Below are positions 15,315 through 23,793 of a stretch of DNA of 64,000 nt, one piece after another. How positions within the stretch are numbered: the first letter of the stretch is position 1; each line of letters opens with the position of its first letter. Source of the stretch: a virus; IMG/VR virus record IMGVR_UViG_3300035188_000277, positions 1 through 64,000 of that record. The stretch is one strand, 5' to 3'. The notes beneath the pieces are model-generated. The model saw only the letters and a program-made list of their open reading frames with translations. It did no database searches and was not told the DNA's origin. Position numbers and translations under genes: made by a program.

Positions 15315-15332
15315 CATAATTGGAGTTTGGTA

Positions 15333-16163
15333 ATGAATATTATTTGGTCGGACTTTGATCCGAATTCAGAATGGTCTGTGAAGCAGCGTGAAGCTAAAGC
15401 GGTAAACGGGTCAGATTATTGGCCAACGATGCGGGAAGTGTTCAAGCATGATTGTGCTACACTCCCGCTCAATCGTTTTCGTTTGTGGGCTAGTATCCAC
15501 AACGTTCCTCTTGTAACACAGTACAGAACATCTCGTTTCTTTGGCGAAGCATTCTATCATGCTTATCGTGACGAAGAAATCTATAATGCTCTGCTAGAAA
15601 ACTGGATTGGTATTCCAGAAGGTATGGCAGAAGCACTTCGCCCAACTAATGATTTTGATACATCAACGCAGCGTATCCAGAACCTTGGTCATCTTATGAT
15701 TACTGGGTTCGGTAAGGAGAAGCTACGTTCTATCAAGTCAATTGTTGAAATTGGTGCTGGCTATGGTGACATGTGTTCACTAATCCACGACCTTGGTTTC
15801 GAGGGCGAATATACTATCGTTGATATTCCAGAGACTCAGCCAATTCAGGAATTCTATCTTGGTAAGCAGGGCATTACTCCAAAGTGGTCTTTCGAAGACG
15901 ACAACGTCTCTCATGCTGATCTTGTAATTGCTACTTGGTCTCTATCAGAAACGCCACTCGAATATCGTGCGCAGCTAATGCCAAAGATCGACCAGTCAAA
16001 GAACTGGCTAATCATGGCACAGTCTGAAATCTTTGGACAGAAGGTAAATGACGAATATTTTACTAACTTCTTCAAAGATAAGAACATGACAAAGATTCCA
16101 CTTGGTTCAGAGCAGATGAAGCAGTGGGATGGTGATAACAATTATTATGTTGTGAGGGATTAA
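15333..16163 (+). CDS. Putative sugar O-methyltransferase
   Basis: 276 residues from ATG 15333. SAM-binding glycine motif VEIGAGYGDMC near the middle. It starts the cassette of sugar genes. Substrate unknown; a sugar or sugar-nucleotide intermediate is inferred from context. The stop overlaps the cytidylyltransferase start (TAATG). Confidence 0.65.
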   Translation: MNIIWSDFDPNSEWSVKQREAKAVNGSDYWPTMREVFKHDCATLPLNRFRLWASIHNVPLVTQYRTSRFFGEAFYHAYRDEEIYNALLENWIGIPEGMAEALRPTNDFDTSTQRIQNLGHLMITGFGKEKLRSIKSIVEIGAGYGDMCSLIHDLGFEGEYTIVDIPETQPIQEFYLGKQGITPKWSFEDDNVSHADLVIATWSLSETPLEYRAQLMPKIDQSKNWLIMAQSEIFGQKVNDEYFTNFFKDKNMTKIPLGSEQMKQWDGDNNYYVVRD

Positions 16164-16669
16164 TGCTTAACGTTCGTTCAACTTATCCTATGGCAGAACC
16201 TTGTTATAACCATGCAGAAAAGTGGCGTCCTAATAATGGTATTACATTCGGAACGTTTGATCTGATGCATGCTGGCCATGTTACAATGCTCGAGGTATGT
16301 CGAGCGCAGTGTGATCATCTAATCGTTGGGTTGCAGTCTGACCCAACGATCGACCGTCCAGATACAAAGAACAAGCCAGTTCAATCTCTTTTTGAAAGAT
16401 ATGCGCAGTTATCTGCTTGTCGGTTCGTAGACCAGATCATTCCCTACGACACAGAAGAGGATTTAGCAAATATGCTAAGTATCCTGGACGTTAAAAAGAG
16501 ATTCCTTGGCGAAGAATATAAGGGACAATTCGTATATGCCGCTGATGTCTGCAGACAGCGAGAGATTGAAGTCGTATATATTGATCGCAAACACTATTAT
16601 TCTTCATCAAATTTAAGAGGCAAAGTATATGCTAGAGAGTTGTCTAAACGCTCCAATAATCCATCTTGA
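16163..16669 (+). CDS. Cytidylyltransferase-like (HldE-C/HddC type)
   Basis: 168 residues. HAGH (36-39) in GTFDLMHAGHV is the HxGH nucleotidyltransferase motif, and YYSSSNLRG the C-terminal SS-x-x-R motif (ISSTxxR-like). This family activates sugar phosphates (RfaE/HldE, TagD, GCT). Its genomic place suggests it activates heptose-1-phosphate, though glycerol- or ethanolamine-phosphate cannot be excluded. Confidence 0.8.
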   Translation: MLNVRSTYPMAEPCYNHAEKWRPNNGITFGTFDLMHAGHVTMLEVCRAQCDHLIVGLQSDPTIDRPDTKNKPVQSLFERYAQLSACRFVDQIIPYDTEEDLANMLSILDVKKRFLGEEYKGQFVYAADVCRQREIEVVYIDRKHYYSSSNLRGKVYARELSKRSNNPS

Positions 16670-17183
16670 ATATTTCGCACAACAAGCTCAGAACCTTGAT
16701 GGTTTGGTTCTAGAGTTTGGTGTAGCTACAGGCGGAACTATCAAAAGAATTGCATCAACATTACCAGACAGAACTGTGTATGGATTTGATTGGTTCCAAG
16801 GTTTGCCAGAAGATTGGACTAACGGTTACAACGCTGGGCATTTTTCTTGTGAGAAACCATCAGACCTACCAGAGAATGTAGTAATCGTAGAAGGTCTATT
16901 CAAGAAAACTGTTCCAGGATTTATCAAACAACACAAAGAAGAAAAAGTTGCATTCATGCATGTTGATTGCGATATCTATTCTTCTGCAAAATATGTTCTT
17001 GATAAGTTCGAAAAGAAGTTCCAAGATGGTTCTGTTATTGTCTTTGACGAATTTATCATATATAATAATTATCAGCATCATGAATGGAAAGCATGGAATG
17101 AATTCTTAGAAAAGACTAAGTATAAGTATGAAGTGCTCGGTAGAGCTCATGCAGAAAGCGTGGCGTTTAGAATTTATAAGTGA
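16629..17183 (+). CDS. TylF/MycF-like macrocin O-methyltransferase
   Basis: 184 residues. Begins 41 bases inside the preceding gene. VLEFGVATGGTI is the SAM-binding motif and MHVDCDIYSSAKYVLD the metal-binding DxD region of TylF-family sugar O-methyltransferases. It likely methylates a sugar in this cassette. ATG at 16629 has purine-rich upstream sequence. Confidence 0.75.
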   Translation: MLESCLNAPIIHLEYFAQQAQNLDGLVLEFGVATGGTIKRIASTLPDRTVYGFDWFQGLPEDWTNGYNAGHFSCEKPSDLPENVVIVEGLFKKTVPGFIKQHKEEKVAFMHVDCDIYSSAKYVLDKFEKKFQDGSVIVFDEFIIYNNYQHHEWKAWNEFLEKTKYKYEVLGRAHAESVAFRIYK

Positions 17184-17189
17184 GGCATA

Positions 17190-17774
17190 ATGACATTTAG
17201 TGATCAATATTTTAACGAAGTAGTAGACATCGCAAATGCAATCGATAAGAACAAAATTGATAAGCTGGCTAAAGCTGTTGCAGATGTCGGTGCGCATGCT
17301 GGTCGTGTGTTTGTTCTTGGCGTTGGTGGTAGCGCTGGCAACGCTTCCCATATGGTTAATGATCTACGTAAACTATGCGGAATCGAATCATACTCTCCAA
17401 CAGACAACGTGTCGGAACTTACCGCAAGGACTAACGATGAGGGCTTCGACACCATCTTTACAGAATACCTCAAAGTCAGCAATTTTTCTTCACGTGATGC
17501 GCTGTTCGTCTTATCAGTAGGCGGTGGTAATAAAGAGAAGAATGTATCAGTTGGTCTAGTTAATGCCATTGATCTAGCAAAAGAATACGGTGCGAAGGTA
17601 TTCGGTATTGTTGGTAAGAAAGATGGTTATGCTGCTAAGAATGGTGACATTGTTGTAGTTGTCCCGCAACTATCTCCTGATAGAGTTACTCCTCACTCCG
17701 AAGCATTCCAGGGCGTAGTCTGGCATTGCTTAGTTTCTAATCCTGTCCTACAGAAGAACAAAACCAAATGGTAA
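17190..17774 (+). CDS. gmhA: Phosphoheptose isomerase-like SIS protein
   Basis: 194 residues. VLGVGGSAGNASHM and LFVLSVGGGNKEKN are the SIS-domain phosphosugar motifs of GmhA. GmhA converts sedoheptulose 7-phosphate to D-glycero-D-manno-heptose 7-phosphate in the cytoplasm. It overlaps the GmhB-like gene by 7 bases. Confidence 0.85.
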   Translation: MTFSDQYFNEVVDIANAIDKNKIDKLAKAVADVGAHAGRVFVLGVGGSAGNASHMVNDLRKLCGIESYSPTDNVSELTARTNDEGFDTIFTEYLKVSNFSSRDALFVLSVGGGNKEKNVSVGLVNAIDLAKEYGAKVFGIVGKKDGYAAKNGDIVVVVPQLSPDRVTPHSEAFQGVVWHCLVSNPVLQKNKTKW

Positions 17775-18310
17775 AAGCAGTATTCCTTGATCGTGATGGC
17801 ACGCTCAACGAGCTAGTCCATGGTAGAGATAATCCAAAGCACGTTTGTCCTTGGTATTTCTCTGAGTTCAATTACATCAATGGTGTAGAGGAAGCAATTA
17901 AGGGATTGAGATCTCTTGGATTTTCTCTACACGTTGTGACCAATCAGCCAGACGTTGATGATGGATACACAACCGAAGAAACTATGAATGTCATTCATGA
18001 TTGTTTAAAGAACGACTTAAAGGTTGATACAATTCAGGCAGCAAGAACACGTGGTACTGAAGAGTATAAACCTAATCCTGGTATGTTGAATAAGATCATC
18101 AAAGAATGGATGGTAAGTAAGGAACGTAGCTGGATGATTGGTGATACATGGCGTGACGTTGTTGCAGGAAATCGTGCTGGCGTCAAGACTATATACCTTG
18201 GTGATATATACAATGCGCCTCAAGAATATTTGCATATTACTCCAGATTTCTATGCCAAAAACCTTCTTGAAGCAGTAACAATTATTCAACAAAATGTAGG
18301 TGGACAATGA
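17768..18310 (+). CDS. gmhB: GmhB-like HAD phosphatase
   Basis: 180 residues. HAD motif D8-R-D10-G-T (FLDRDGTLNE), Thr/Asn motif II (VVTNQPDV), and motif III/IV (KPNPGM, IGDTWRDV). Matches D-glycero-D-manno-heptose 1,7-bisphosphate 7-phosphatase. The zinc-loop cysteines of classical GmhB are not evident. ATGA-type overlap with the transaldolase gene. Confidence 0.85.
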   Translation: MVKAVFLDRDGTLNELVHGRDNPKHVCPWYFSEFNYINGVEEAIKGLRSLGFSLHVVTNQPDVDDGYTTEETMNVIHDCLKNDLKVDTIQAARTRGTEEYKPNPGMLNKIIKEWMVSKERSWMIGDTWRDVVAGNRAGVKTIYLGDIYNAPQEYLHITPDFYAKNLLEAVTIIQQNVGGQ

Positions 18311-19047
18311 TTGAGATTTATGCAGACGGTGCAGACTTTGATGGTATTATGAAGGCTGCTGAGAATCCAAGAGTTACAGGATTTACTACTAACCCAACAC
18401 TAATGAAGCAAGCTGGTATTACAGACTATGAATTATTCGCAAAGAATACAATTCGTTCTCTTGCTGAAAAGCGCCCAGGAACTAATATCTCTCTTGAAGT
18501 ATTCGCTGACGATACAAATAATATGTATCTACAGGCAAAAAAGATTGCTTCGTGGGGAGCAGAATGTAACTACGATGTGTTCGTAAAGATTCCAGTTATG
18601 AATACAAAGGGCGAACCAAATTATGGTTTAATTAGATTGCTTAACGAAGAAGGCGTAAAGGTAAACGTTACTGCGGTCTTTACTCCTAACCAAACTCACA
18701 ATATTATAGAGAACATTACTAACCCAGATGTTCCCGTTATTATCTCTATTTTCTCTGGCCGTGTTGCTGATACTCTACGCAATCCTATTACTTGGACTAA
18801 GCAGTGTATTGGTGAATCAAACAACAAGCCAGCAGAGTTCGATAAGATTAAGTTCCTTTGGGCTTCTTGTAGAGAAATCTATCATCTGCAGATGGCAGAA
18901 GCTGCTGGTTGTGATATCATTACCATGCTTCATGATCAGATCAAGAAGTTAAACCTACAAGGTAAAGATCTAACAAAGTTTTCTCAGGAAACTGTTGAAA
19001 TGTTTTATAATGATGCTGTTGCATCTGGATATAGGATTGAAGTATAA
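18307..19047 (+). CDS. Transaldolase-like enzyme
   Basis: 246 residues. Schiff-base lysine K94 in VFVKIPV; D6 near the start (IYADGAD) and TTNP (27-30) are family motifs. Transaldolase interconverts fructose 6-phosphate and erythrose 4-phosphate with sedoheptulose 7-phosphate and glyceraldehyde 3-phosphate. Among cyanophages it is a known auxiliary gene, but there it sits with pentose-phosphate genes; here it adjoins GmhA/GmhB, so it may feed heptose synthesis. Confidence 0.85.
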   Translation: MIEIYADGADFDGIMKAAENPRVTGFTTNPTLMKQAGITDYELFAKNTIRSLAEKRPGTNISLEVFADDTNNMYLQAKKIASWGAECNYDVFVKIPVMNTKGEPNYGLIRLLNEEGVKVNVTAVFTPNQTHNIIENITNPDVPVIISIFSGRVADTLRNPITWTKQCIGESNNKPAEFDKIKFLWASCREIYHLQMAEAAGCDIITMLHDQIKKLNLQGKDLTKFSQETVEMFYNDAVASGYRIEV

Positions 19048-20048
19048 TGAAGGGGTTTGAAGAAAACGAAATTTCCGAAAAGGCGTTTGGTGGTACAGAG
19101 ATTGCCAAGCGTAAGTTGGCAGAGATTCTACCAGAAGATTTGCTCGAGAATTTCCAGATTATCTGTTCACGTCCTCGTGATCTAGACGAAAGCAAGATTC
19201 GTTTATTCTGGTGTCATGATCTTCCAGAAGATCCAGAGTCTGCTAAGTTCCGTGACGCTAATTGGCGTTCTAAGTTTCATAAGTTTATCTTTATTTCTAA
19301 CTGGCAGTATCAACGCTATCAGTTAGTGCATGGACTACCTTATGATCAGAATTCTCTAATTCTAGAATCAGGTATTGTTCCTGCTCCTGAAACTTGTTTT
19401 GATAAGCCAGACGACAAGATTCGTTTAGTATACACATCAACTCCACAACGTGGTCTTGATATTCTTGTTCATGTATTCAAGGAGCTAGCAGAGAAGCATC
19501 CAGATATTCACCTTGATGTATTCTCTTCGTTTAAGATTTATGGTTGGGATGATGCTGACAAGCAGTTCGAACCGTTGTACGACGAGATTCGTAATCATCC
19601 ACAAATGACATATCATGGATTCGTTCCGAATGAACAACTCAAAGAGCACCTTAACAAGTCTCATATCTTCGCTTACCCCTCTATTTGGACAGAGACATCC
19701 TGCCGAGCCATGCTCGAAGCTATGTCCGCTGGTTTGGTTTGTGTTCATCCTAATCTTGGCGCTCTACCGGAATCTTCCGGTGGGTTAAACGTAATGTTCC
19801 AGGGTGATCTTACTAACATTAATAATCATGCAGCTGCCTTTGCTGGTAATCTAAACGCTGCTATTGATTTTGTTAGAACAAAGAACCACGACAAGATGAT
19901 TCGCTTTAACAAAATCTTTGTTGACAGCCGTTACAATATCGATTATGTTAAGACTCGTTGGCAAGCAAATCTAGAAAAGCTACTTGCTCATTATCCCGAC
20001 GAGGAATCAAGAAAGTTTCCAAAGGAAATGTTTACTTACAAGGCATAA
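19047..20048 (+). CDS. Glycosyltransferase, GT4-like
   Basis: 333 residues. GT-B fold features: an N-terminal EKAFGGTEI and C-terminal TETSCRAMLEAMSAGLVCVH (the E-x7-E region near residues 215-225). It may attach a cassette-made sugar to a capsid, lipopolysaccharide or other acceptor. The ATG overlaps the transaldolase stop. Confidence 0.75.
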   Translation: MKGFEENEISEKAFGGTEIAKRKLAEILPEDLLENFQIICSRPRDLDESKIRLFWCHDLPEDPESAKFRDANWRSKFHKFIFISNWQYQRYQLVHGLPYDQNSLILESGIVPAPETCFDKPDDKIRLVYTSTPQRGLDILVHVFKELAEKHPDIHLDVFSSFKIYGWDDADKQFEPLYDEIRNHPQMTYHGFVPNEQLKEHLNKSHIFAYPSIWTETSCRAMLEAMSAGLVCVHPNLGALPESSGGLNVMFQGDLTNINNHAAAFAGNLNAAIDFVRTKNHDKMIRFNKIFVDSRYNIDYVKTRWQANLEKLLAHYPDEESRKFPKEMFTYKA

Positions 20049-20052
20049 TGAA

Positions 20053-21042
20053 ATGATTCTAACAAAGACTCCGCTACGTGTATCGTTCTTTAGTGGAGGA
20101 AGTGATATGCCGTCCTTCTATGAACAGGAGGACGGCGCTGCTCTCTCCGTCACCATCAACAAATTCATTTACGTATTTGCTCATAAGGTTCCACATATGG
20201 GAGTGCGTTGTATGTATGATGACGTTGAAGAGCAACATGATATCGAACAGATGCAGCATGCAATCACTCGTGAGACTTTGAAGTATTATGACATCAAAAA
20301 GGAGATGACCGTTGCTTCAATATCTGATATTGTTACTAAGGGTTCTGGCCTTGGTAGCTCTTCTGCTTTTACAGTGGGTCTTGTTAAAGCATTATCTACC
20401 ACAAAATACGATAACAGCACACGTAAATATGTTGCCGACATTGCATGTCAGATAGAAATGGAAAGGTGTGGCTATCCTGTTGGTAAGCAGGATCAGTACG
20501 CTGCAGCTTGGGGTGGGTTTAATCTATTCCGTTTCCGTAAGAATGGTGAAGTAGAAGTTGAAGAACTTAGACTAACCAATCCTAATGTAATGGCTCTTGA
20601 AAAGAATCTAATGCTTGTTTATTCTGGCAGAAGTAGAAATGCTAATAACATTCTACAGAAGCAACAGAAGGCGATGCTAGATGCAGATAAGTTCAACAAG
20701 GTTAAACGATCAAAGGATAAAGCATTCGAAGCATTGAACTTAATCCACAAGGGAAAGATCGATGACTTCGGTAGACTGTTACACGAGTCTTGGATTGATA
20801 AGAAGGGTGTCTGTGAAGAAATTACGCAGGACTATTTCGACGAGATCTATCAGACAGCTATAGATGCAGGCGCTCTTGGTGGTAAGCTACTCGGTGCTGG
20901 TGGTGGAGGATTCTTTATCTTCTACGTTCCAGAAAAAAGTAGAACAAAGGTTGAGGGAGCGATCTCTACCAAACACAAAGATTGTAGGATCTATGACTTC
21001 GAGTTCTACGGGTCTGGATCTCATATGGTCTATACTAATTAA
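20053..21042 (+). CDS. hddA: GHMP kinase, HddA-like heptose 7-phosphate kinase
   Basis: 329 residues from ATG 20053, five bases after the previous stop; an in-frame TTG upstream lies in that gene. The GHMP ATP motif GSGLGSSSA (96-104) and C-terminal LGAGGGGFF are clear; residues 1-20 match HddA (ILTKTPLRVSFFSGGSDMP). It would phosphorylate D-glycero-D-manno-heptose 7-phosphate at C1, linking GmhA and GmhB. GDP-type heptose routes use HddA; ADP-type use HldE. Confidence 0.8.
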   Translation: MILTKTPLRVSFFSGGSDMPSFYEQEDGAALSVTINKFIYVFAHKVPHMGVRCMYDDVEEQHDIEQMQHAITRETLKYYDIKKEMTVASISDIVTKGSGLGSSSAFTVGLVKALSTTKYDNSTRKYVADIACQIEMERCGYPVGKQDQYAAAWGGFNLFRFRKNGEVEVEELRLTNPNVMALEKNLMLVYSGRSRNANNILQKQQKAMLDADKFNKVKRSKDKAFEALNLIHKGKIDDFGRLLHESWIDKKGVCEEITQDYFDEIYQTAIDAGALGGKLLGAGGGGFFIFYVPEKSRTKVEGAISTKHKDCRIYDFEFYGSGSHMVYTN

Positions 21043-21051
21043 TAAATACTG

Positions 21052-21080
21052 TTGACATTTTAGTCAAGATAAGGTATTAT
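21052..21080 (+). promoter_or_regulatory. Sigma70-like promoter
   Basis: TTGACA (21052-21057), 17-base spacer, TATTAT (21075-21080). It is close to the TTG start at 21084, leaving almost no leader. Confidence 0.6.
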
Positions 21081-21083
21081 AAT

Positions 21084-21485
21084 TTGTCTGATAGTTCGAA
21101 CAACGTTATATCTTTTCCAAAGTCTAACAAGAAGATTGTTATGGCAGCGGAGACTGTAGAACATATTCATAACAATCTCGAGATGATGAAACATTATCAC
21201 ATTCAAGAGACAATTCTTAATATGGCGCCAATCCTTTTCAACCAGTTAGACATCGCAGGTTTTGGAATGACCGACGATGAAGACGAGGATGTAAGGGATG
21301 GCGCTTTTATTGTTGAAGCATTAAGAGCAGTTATGTGTAAGTATTATGGTATCTACCATCCGTTCCAAACAATCATCGAGAATATCTTCGAAGATAAATT
21401 AACCGAAGAAGGTTCTTATAAGATTGTGGATTATCTAGAATTAGATCTAACTGAACCAGAAGAAACAGAAACTGAAACCGAATAG
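21084..21485 (+). CDS. Conserved hypothetical phage protein, TTG start
   Basis: 133 residues if it starts at TTG 21084 (MSDSSNNVISFPKSNK). The promoter would place transcription near this codon, so the message may be leaderless; otherwise translation may begin at a later ATG (about 21138). C-terminal half acidic. Probably a T4-like small protein near RNase H; not otherwise recognised. Confidence 0.5.
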   Translation: MSDSSNNVISFPKSNKKIVMAAETVEHIHNNLEMMKHYHIQETILNMAPILFNQLDIAGFGMTDDEDEDVRDGAFIVEALRAVMCKYYGIYHPFQTIIENIFEDKLTEEGSYKIVDYLELDLTEPEETETETE

Positions 21486-21492
21486 GTGATTT

Positions 21493-22350
21493 GTGATTAT
21501 TGTTGACTTGAATCAGGTTATGTTATCCAATCTACTCATGCAGCTTGGTAATCATACCAATGCTCAAGTAGAAGAAAATATGGTTCGCCATATGATCTTA
21601 AACTCTCTCCGTTCTTATAAGGTAAAGTTCGGCGACGAATATGGCGAGATGGTTATCGCTTGCGACAATACCAACTACTGGCGTAAGCAGCGCTTCCCTT
21701 ACTATAAAGCTAATCGTAAAAAGAATATTGAGGCTTCTGAGCTTAATTGGAAGAGCATTTTCGAATGCATGAATAAGATTCGTGCAGAGCTAAAAGAGTA
21801 TTTCCCCTACCGAGTTCTTGATGTAGAGTCCGCAGAGGCTGACGATATTATCGCAACTCTTGTCTCTAAATTCGGTACAGAACTAAATACTGGCGAGAAG
21901 ATTCTAATTCTTTCTGGTGACAAGGACTTCATTCAGTTGCATGTTTATGCCAACGTAGAACAGTATGACCCCACCCGTAAGAAGTGGATTAAACATGATG
22001 ATCCAGAACGATATCTACACGAACATATTCTAAAGGGAGATGCAGGAGATGGTATTCCTAATGTTCTTTCTCCTGATAATGTTTTTGTTGTGGGTGATCG
22101 CCAGCGACCCCTGACAGCAAAGAAGCTAGAAAAGATTATGGGCACAGACCTAGAAGAAATGGATACTACTCTTGCCCGAAATTATTCTCGTAATGCTAAC
22201 CTTATTGATCTCAGTTTTACCCCAGATACTATTCGTGAGAAAGTTATGGAACAATACAATGCTCAAGAAGGACGTGATCGCAGTAAACTACTAAATTACT
22301 TTATCGCAAACAAACTAAAAAATCTAACTGACCACTTGAGTGAGTTCTAA
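21493..22350 (+). CDS. rnh: RNase H / 5'-3' exonuclease, T4 Rnh family
   Basis: 285 residues from a GTG start. FEN1-type nuclease: MIIVDLNQ (first Asp), MVIACDN, ESAEADDIIATL and LSGDKDF are the acidic metal sites, with GDAGDGIPN the helical H3TH region. T4 RNase H removes primers behind gp61 primase. Followed by AAGGAG and the next gene. Confidence 0.9.
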   Translation: MIIVDLNQVMLSNLLMQLGNHTNAQVEENMVRHMILNSLRSYKVKFGDEYGEMVIACDNTNYWRKQRFPYYKANRKKNIEASELNWKSIFECMNKIRAELKEYFPYRVLDVESAEADDIIATLVSKFGTELNTGEKILILSGDKDFIQLHVYANVEQYDPTRKKWIKHDDPERYLHEHILKGDAGDGIPNVLSPDNVFVVGDRQRPLTAKKLEKIMGTDLEEMDTTLARNYSRNANLIDLSFTPDTIREKVMEQYNAQEGRDRSKLLNYFIANKLKNLTDHLSEF

Positions 22351-22360
22351 GGAGAAAATA

Positions 22361-22780
22361 ATGGCTGTTCTCGGCATGTATGAATTTTTACATCGTGTAT
22401 CTAAACTAAAAAAGACACAAGAAAAAGTAGACAATCTAAAAGCTAATGATACATTCGCACTAAGAATTATTCTTCAAGCTGCGTTTGACCCATCTATTAA
22501 GTTCCTTCTCCCAGAAGGCGAGCCTCCATATAAGCCAACCGAAGTAGTTGATCAGCAGCATGTGCTCCACAGAGAAGCAGAAAAGCTACGTTACTTCGTA
22601 GAAGGTTTCTATCCAGACCTCAACCAGAATAAGCGAGAGATGATGTTCATTGAAATGCTTGAACGTGTAGATCCTCTCGATGCAAAACTTCTAGTCGCAA
22701 TCAAGGACAAGAAGATGCCATTCCCTGGCATTACAATCGGACATGTTAAAGAAGCACTACCAGGATTAATCGCAGAATGA
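22361..22780 (+). CDS. Conserved T4-like hypothetical protein
   Basis: 139 residues from ATG 22361 (AAGGAG upstream; the earlier in-frame start lies in the RNase H end). Helical, with REMMFIEMLERVDPLDAKLL, a sequence shared by a small-protein family of T4-like phages (DUF6433-like). No motif identifies its function. Confidence 0.55.
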   Translation: MAVLGMYEFLHRVSKLKKTQEKVDNLKANDTFALRIILQAAFDPSIKFLLPEGEPPYKPTEVVDQQHVLHREAEKLRYFVEGFYPDLNQNKREMMFIEMLERVDPLDAKLLVAIKDKKMPFPGITIGHVKEALPGLIAE

Positions 22781-22983
22781 GTAAGTCAGCATTAAAGAAG
22801 TTCAAGAAGAATGATTATTCAGACCGTGACGAGTATCATGATGATCCTCGTGAACGTGAGAACAAGCGCAAGGCAAAGCGTGAACAACGTGCGCTAAAGA
22901 CAAAAGATATTTCTTCTCTTGTCGAGGAAGATTATGAATCTGGTGATGATTACCAGTTTATTTGGAATCAGGAAACTGACTAA
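22777..22983 (+). CDS. Charged hypothetical protein
   Basis: 68 residues, Lys/Arg-rich in the first half, acidic in the second. Overlaps both neighbours (ATGA at 22777; TAATG at 22981). Not recognised. Confidence 0.5.
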   Translation: MSKSALKKFKKNDYSDRDEYHDDPRERENKRKAKREQRALKTKDISSLVEEDYESGDDYQFIWNQETD

Positions 22984-23216
22984 TGCCTATCTATAAGCTA
23001 CGCAATACGCAGACTGAAGAAGAATGGGAAGAGCTAATTTCTATCTCTGAGATGGAACAGAAGTTAGCCGATCATCCTCATGTCGAACTTCTTATCAATG
23101 GAGCACCTATGGTTACTGGAACCATGGGAAAGAACACTCCCATGAAGACTAAGTATAAGGACTCTACTTCAGTAAAGAAACCTGTTCTAGATGCTACAAG
23201 TTATTCAGGAAACTAA
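22983..23216 (+). CDS. Hypothetical protein, paralogue of the gene at 23541
   Basis: 77 residues. MPIYKLRNTQTEEEWEELIS and LLINGAPMV parallel MPTYKFLNNETGEEYEDFMS and LVNGAPMI of the gene 0.6 kb downstream. The start resembles an FmdB-type zinc ribbon without its cysteines. Function unknown. Confidence 0.55.
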   Translation: MPIYKLRNTQTEEEWEELISISEMEQKLADHPHVELLINGAPMVTGTMGKNTPMKTKYKDSTSVKKPVLDATSYSGN

Positions 23217-23220
23217 ATCA

Positions 23221-23541
23221 ATGGATCCTTTACAGTTTTGTTATTGGCTGCAAGGTTTTGCAGAATTAAACAGTGGCACACCACCAAACGATATGCAGTG
23301 GAAAGCTATTAGAGATCATCTAGCAACAGTCTTTAATAAGGTTACTCCATCATATCCTGGACTTGGTCCTGATTGGCAAAAGGAAATCATTAAAGATTGG
23401 AAGCCTAATCCAAGTTCTGCTCCAGAAAATCCATATCCAAATAGAATAAATTTGCCACCTGTTTGGTATGGTCCAAATGTATCGCCTCCAACTACCCCAT
23501 ATACGGTTACTTGTAATAACTCAACAATGAGTATTTGCTAA
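23221..23541 (+). CDS. Conserved hypothetical phage protein
   Basis: 106 residues from ATG 23221. DPLQFCYWLQGFAELN resembles a widespread small phage protein. The C-terminal half is Pro-rich and weakly conserved. Sits between the two paralogues. Overlaps the next ATG (TAATG). Confidence 0.55.
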   Translation: MDPLQFCYWLQGFAELNSGTPPNDMQWKAIRDHLATVFNKVTPSYPGLGPDWQKEIIKDWKPNPSSAPENPYPNRINLPPVWYGPNVSPPTTPYTVTCNNSTMSIC

Positions 23542-23783
23542 TGCCTACATATAAGTTTTTAAATAATGAGACTGGCGAAGAATATGAGGACTTCATGAGC
23601 ATCAGTGCACTTGAAGTTTACCTTGAAGAGAATCCAAATGTAACACAACTCGTAAATGGCGCTCCTATGATCCATTCTGGCAGAGGCATGGGTAAACCCG
23701 ATCAGGGTTTCCGTGATCTGCTTAAACATATGAAGAAGGGAAACCAAAAAGGTATTTCGAGGAGCACTATTAACACATTCTAG
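23541..23783 (+). CDS. Hypothetical protein, paralogue of the gene at 22983
   Basis: 80 residues from ATG 23541. Shares the MP-YK ... NGAPM framework with the 22983 gene; the C-terminus is basic (DLLKHMKKGNQKG). A tandem duplication flanking another gene is the simplest explanation. Confidence 0.55.
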   Translation: MPTYKFLNNETGEEYEDFMSISALEVYLEENPNVTQLVNGAPMIHSGRGMGKPDQGFRDLLKHMKKGNQKGISRSTINTF

Positions 23784-23793
23784 TAGAGGAAAA

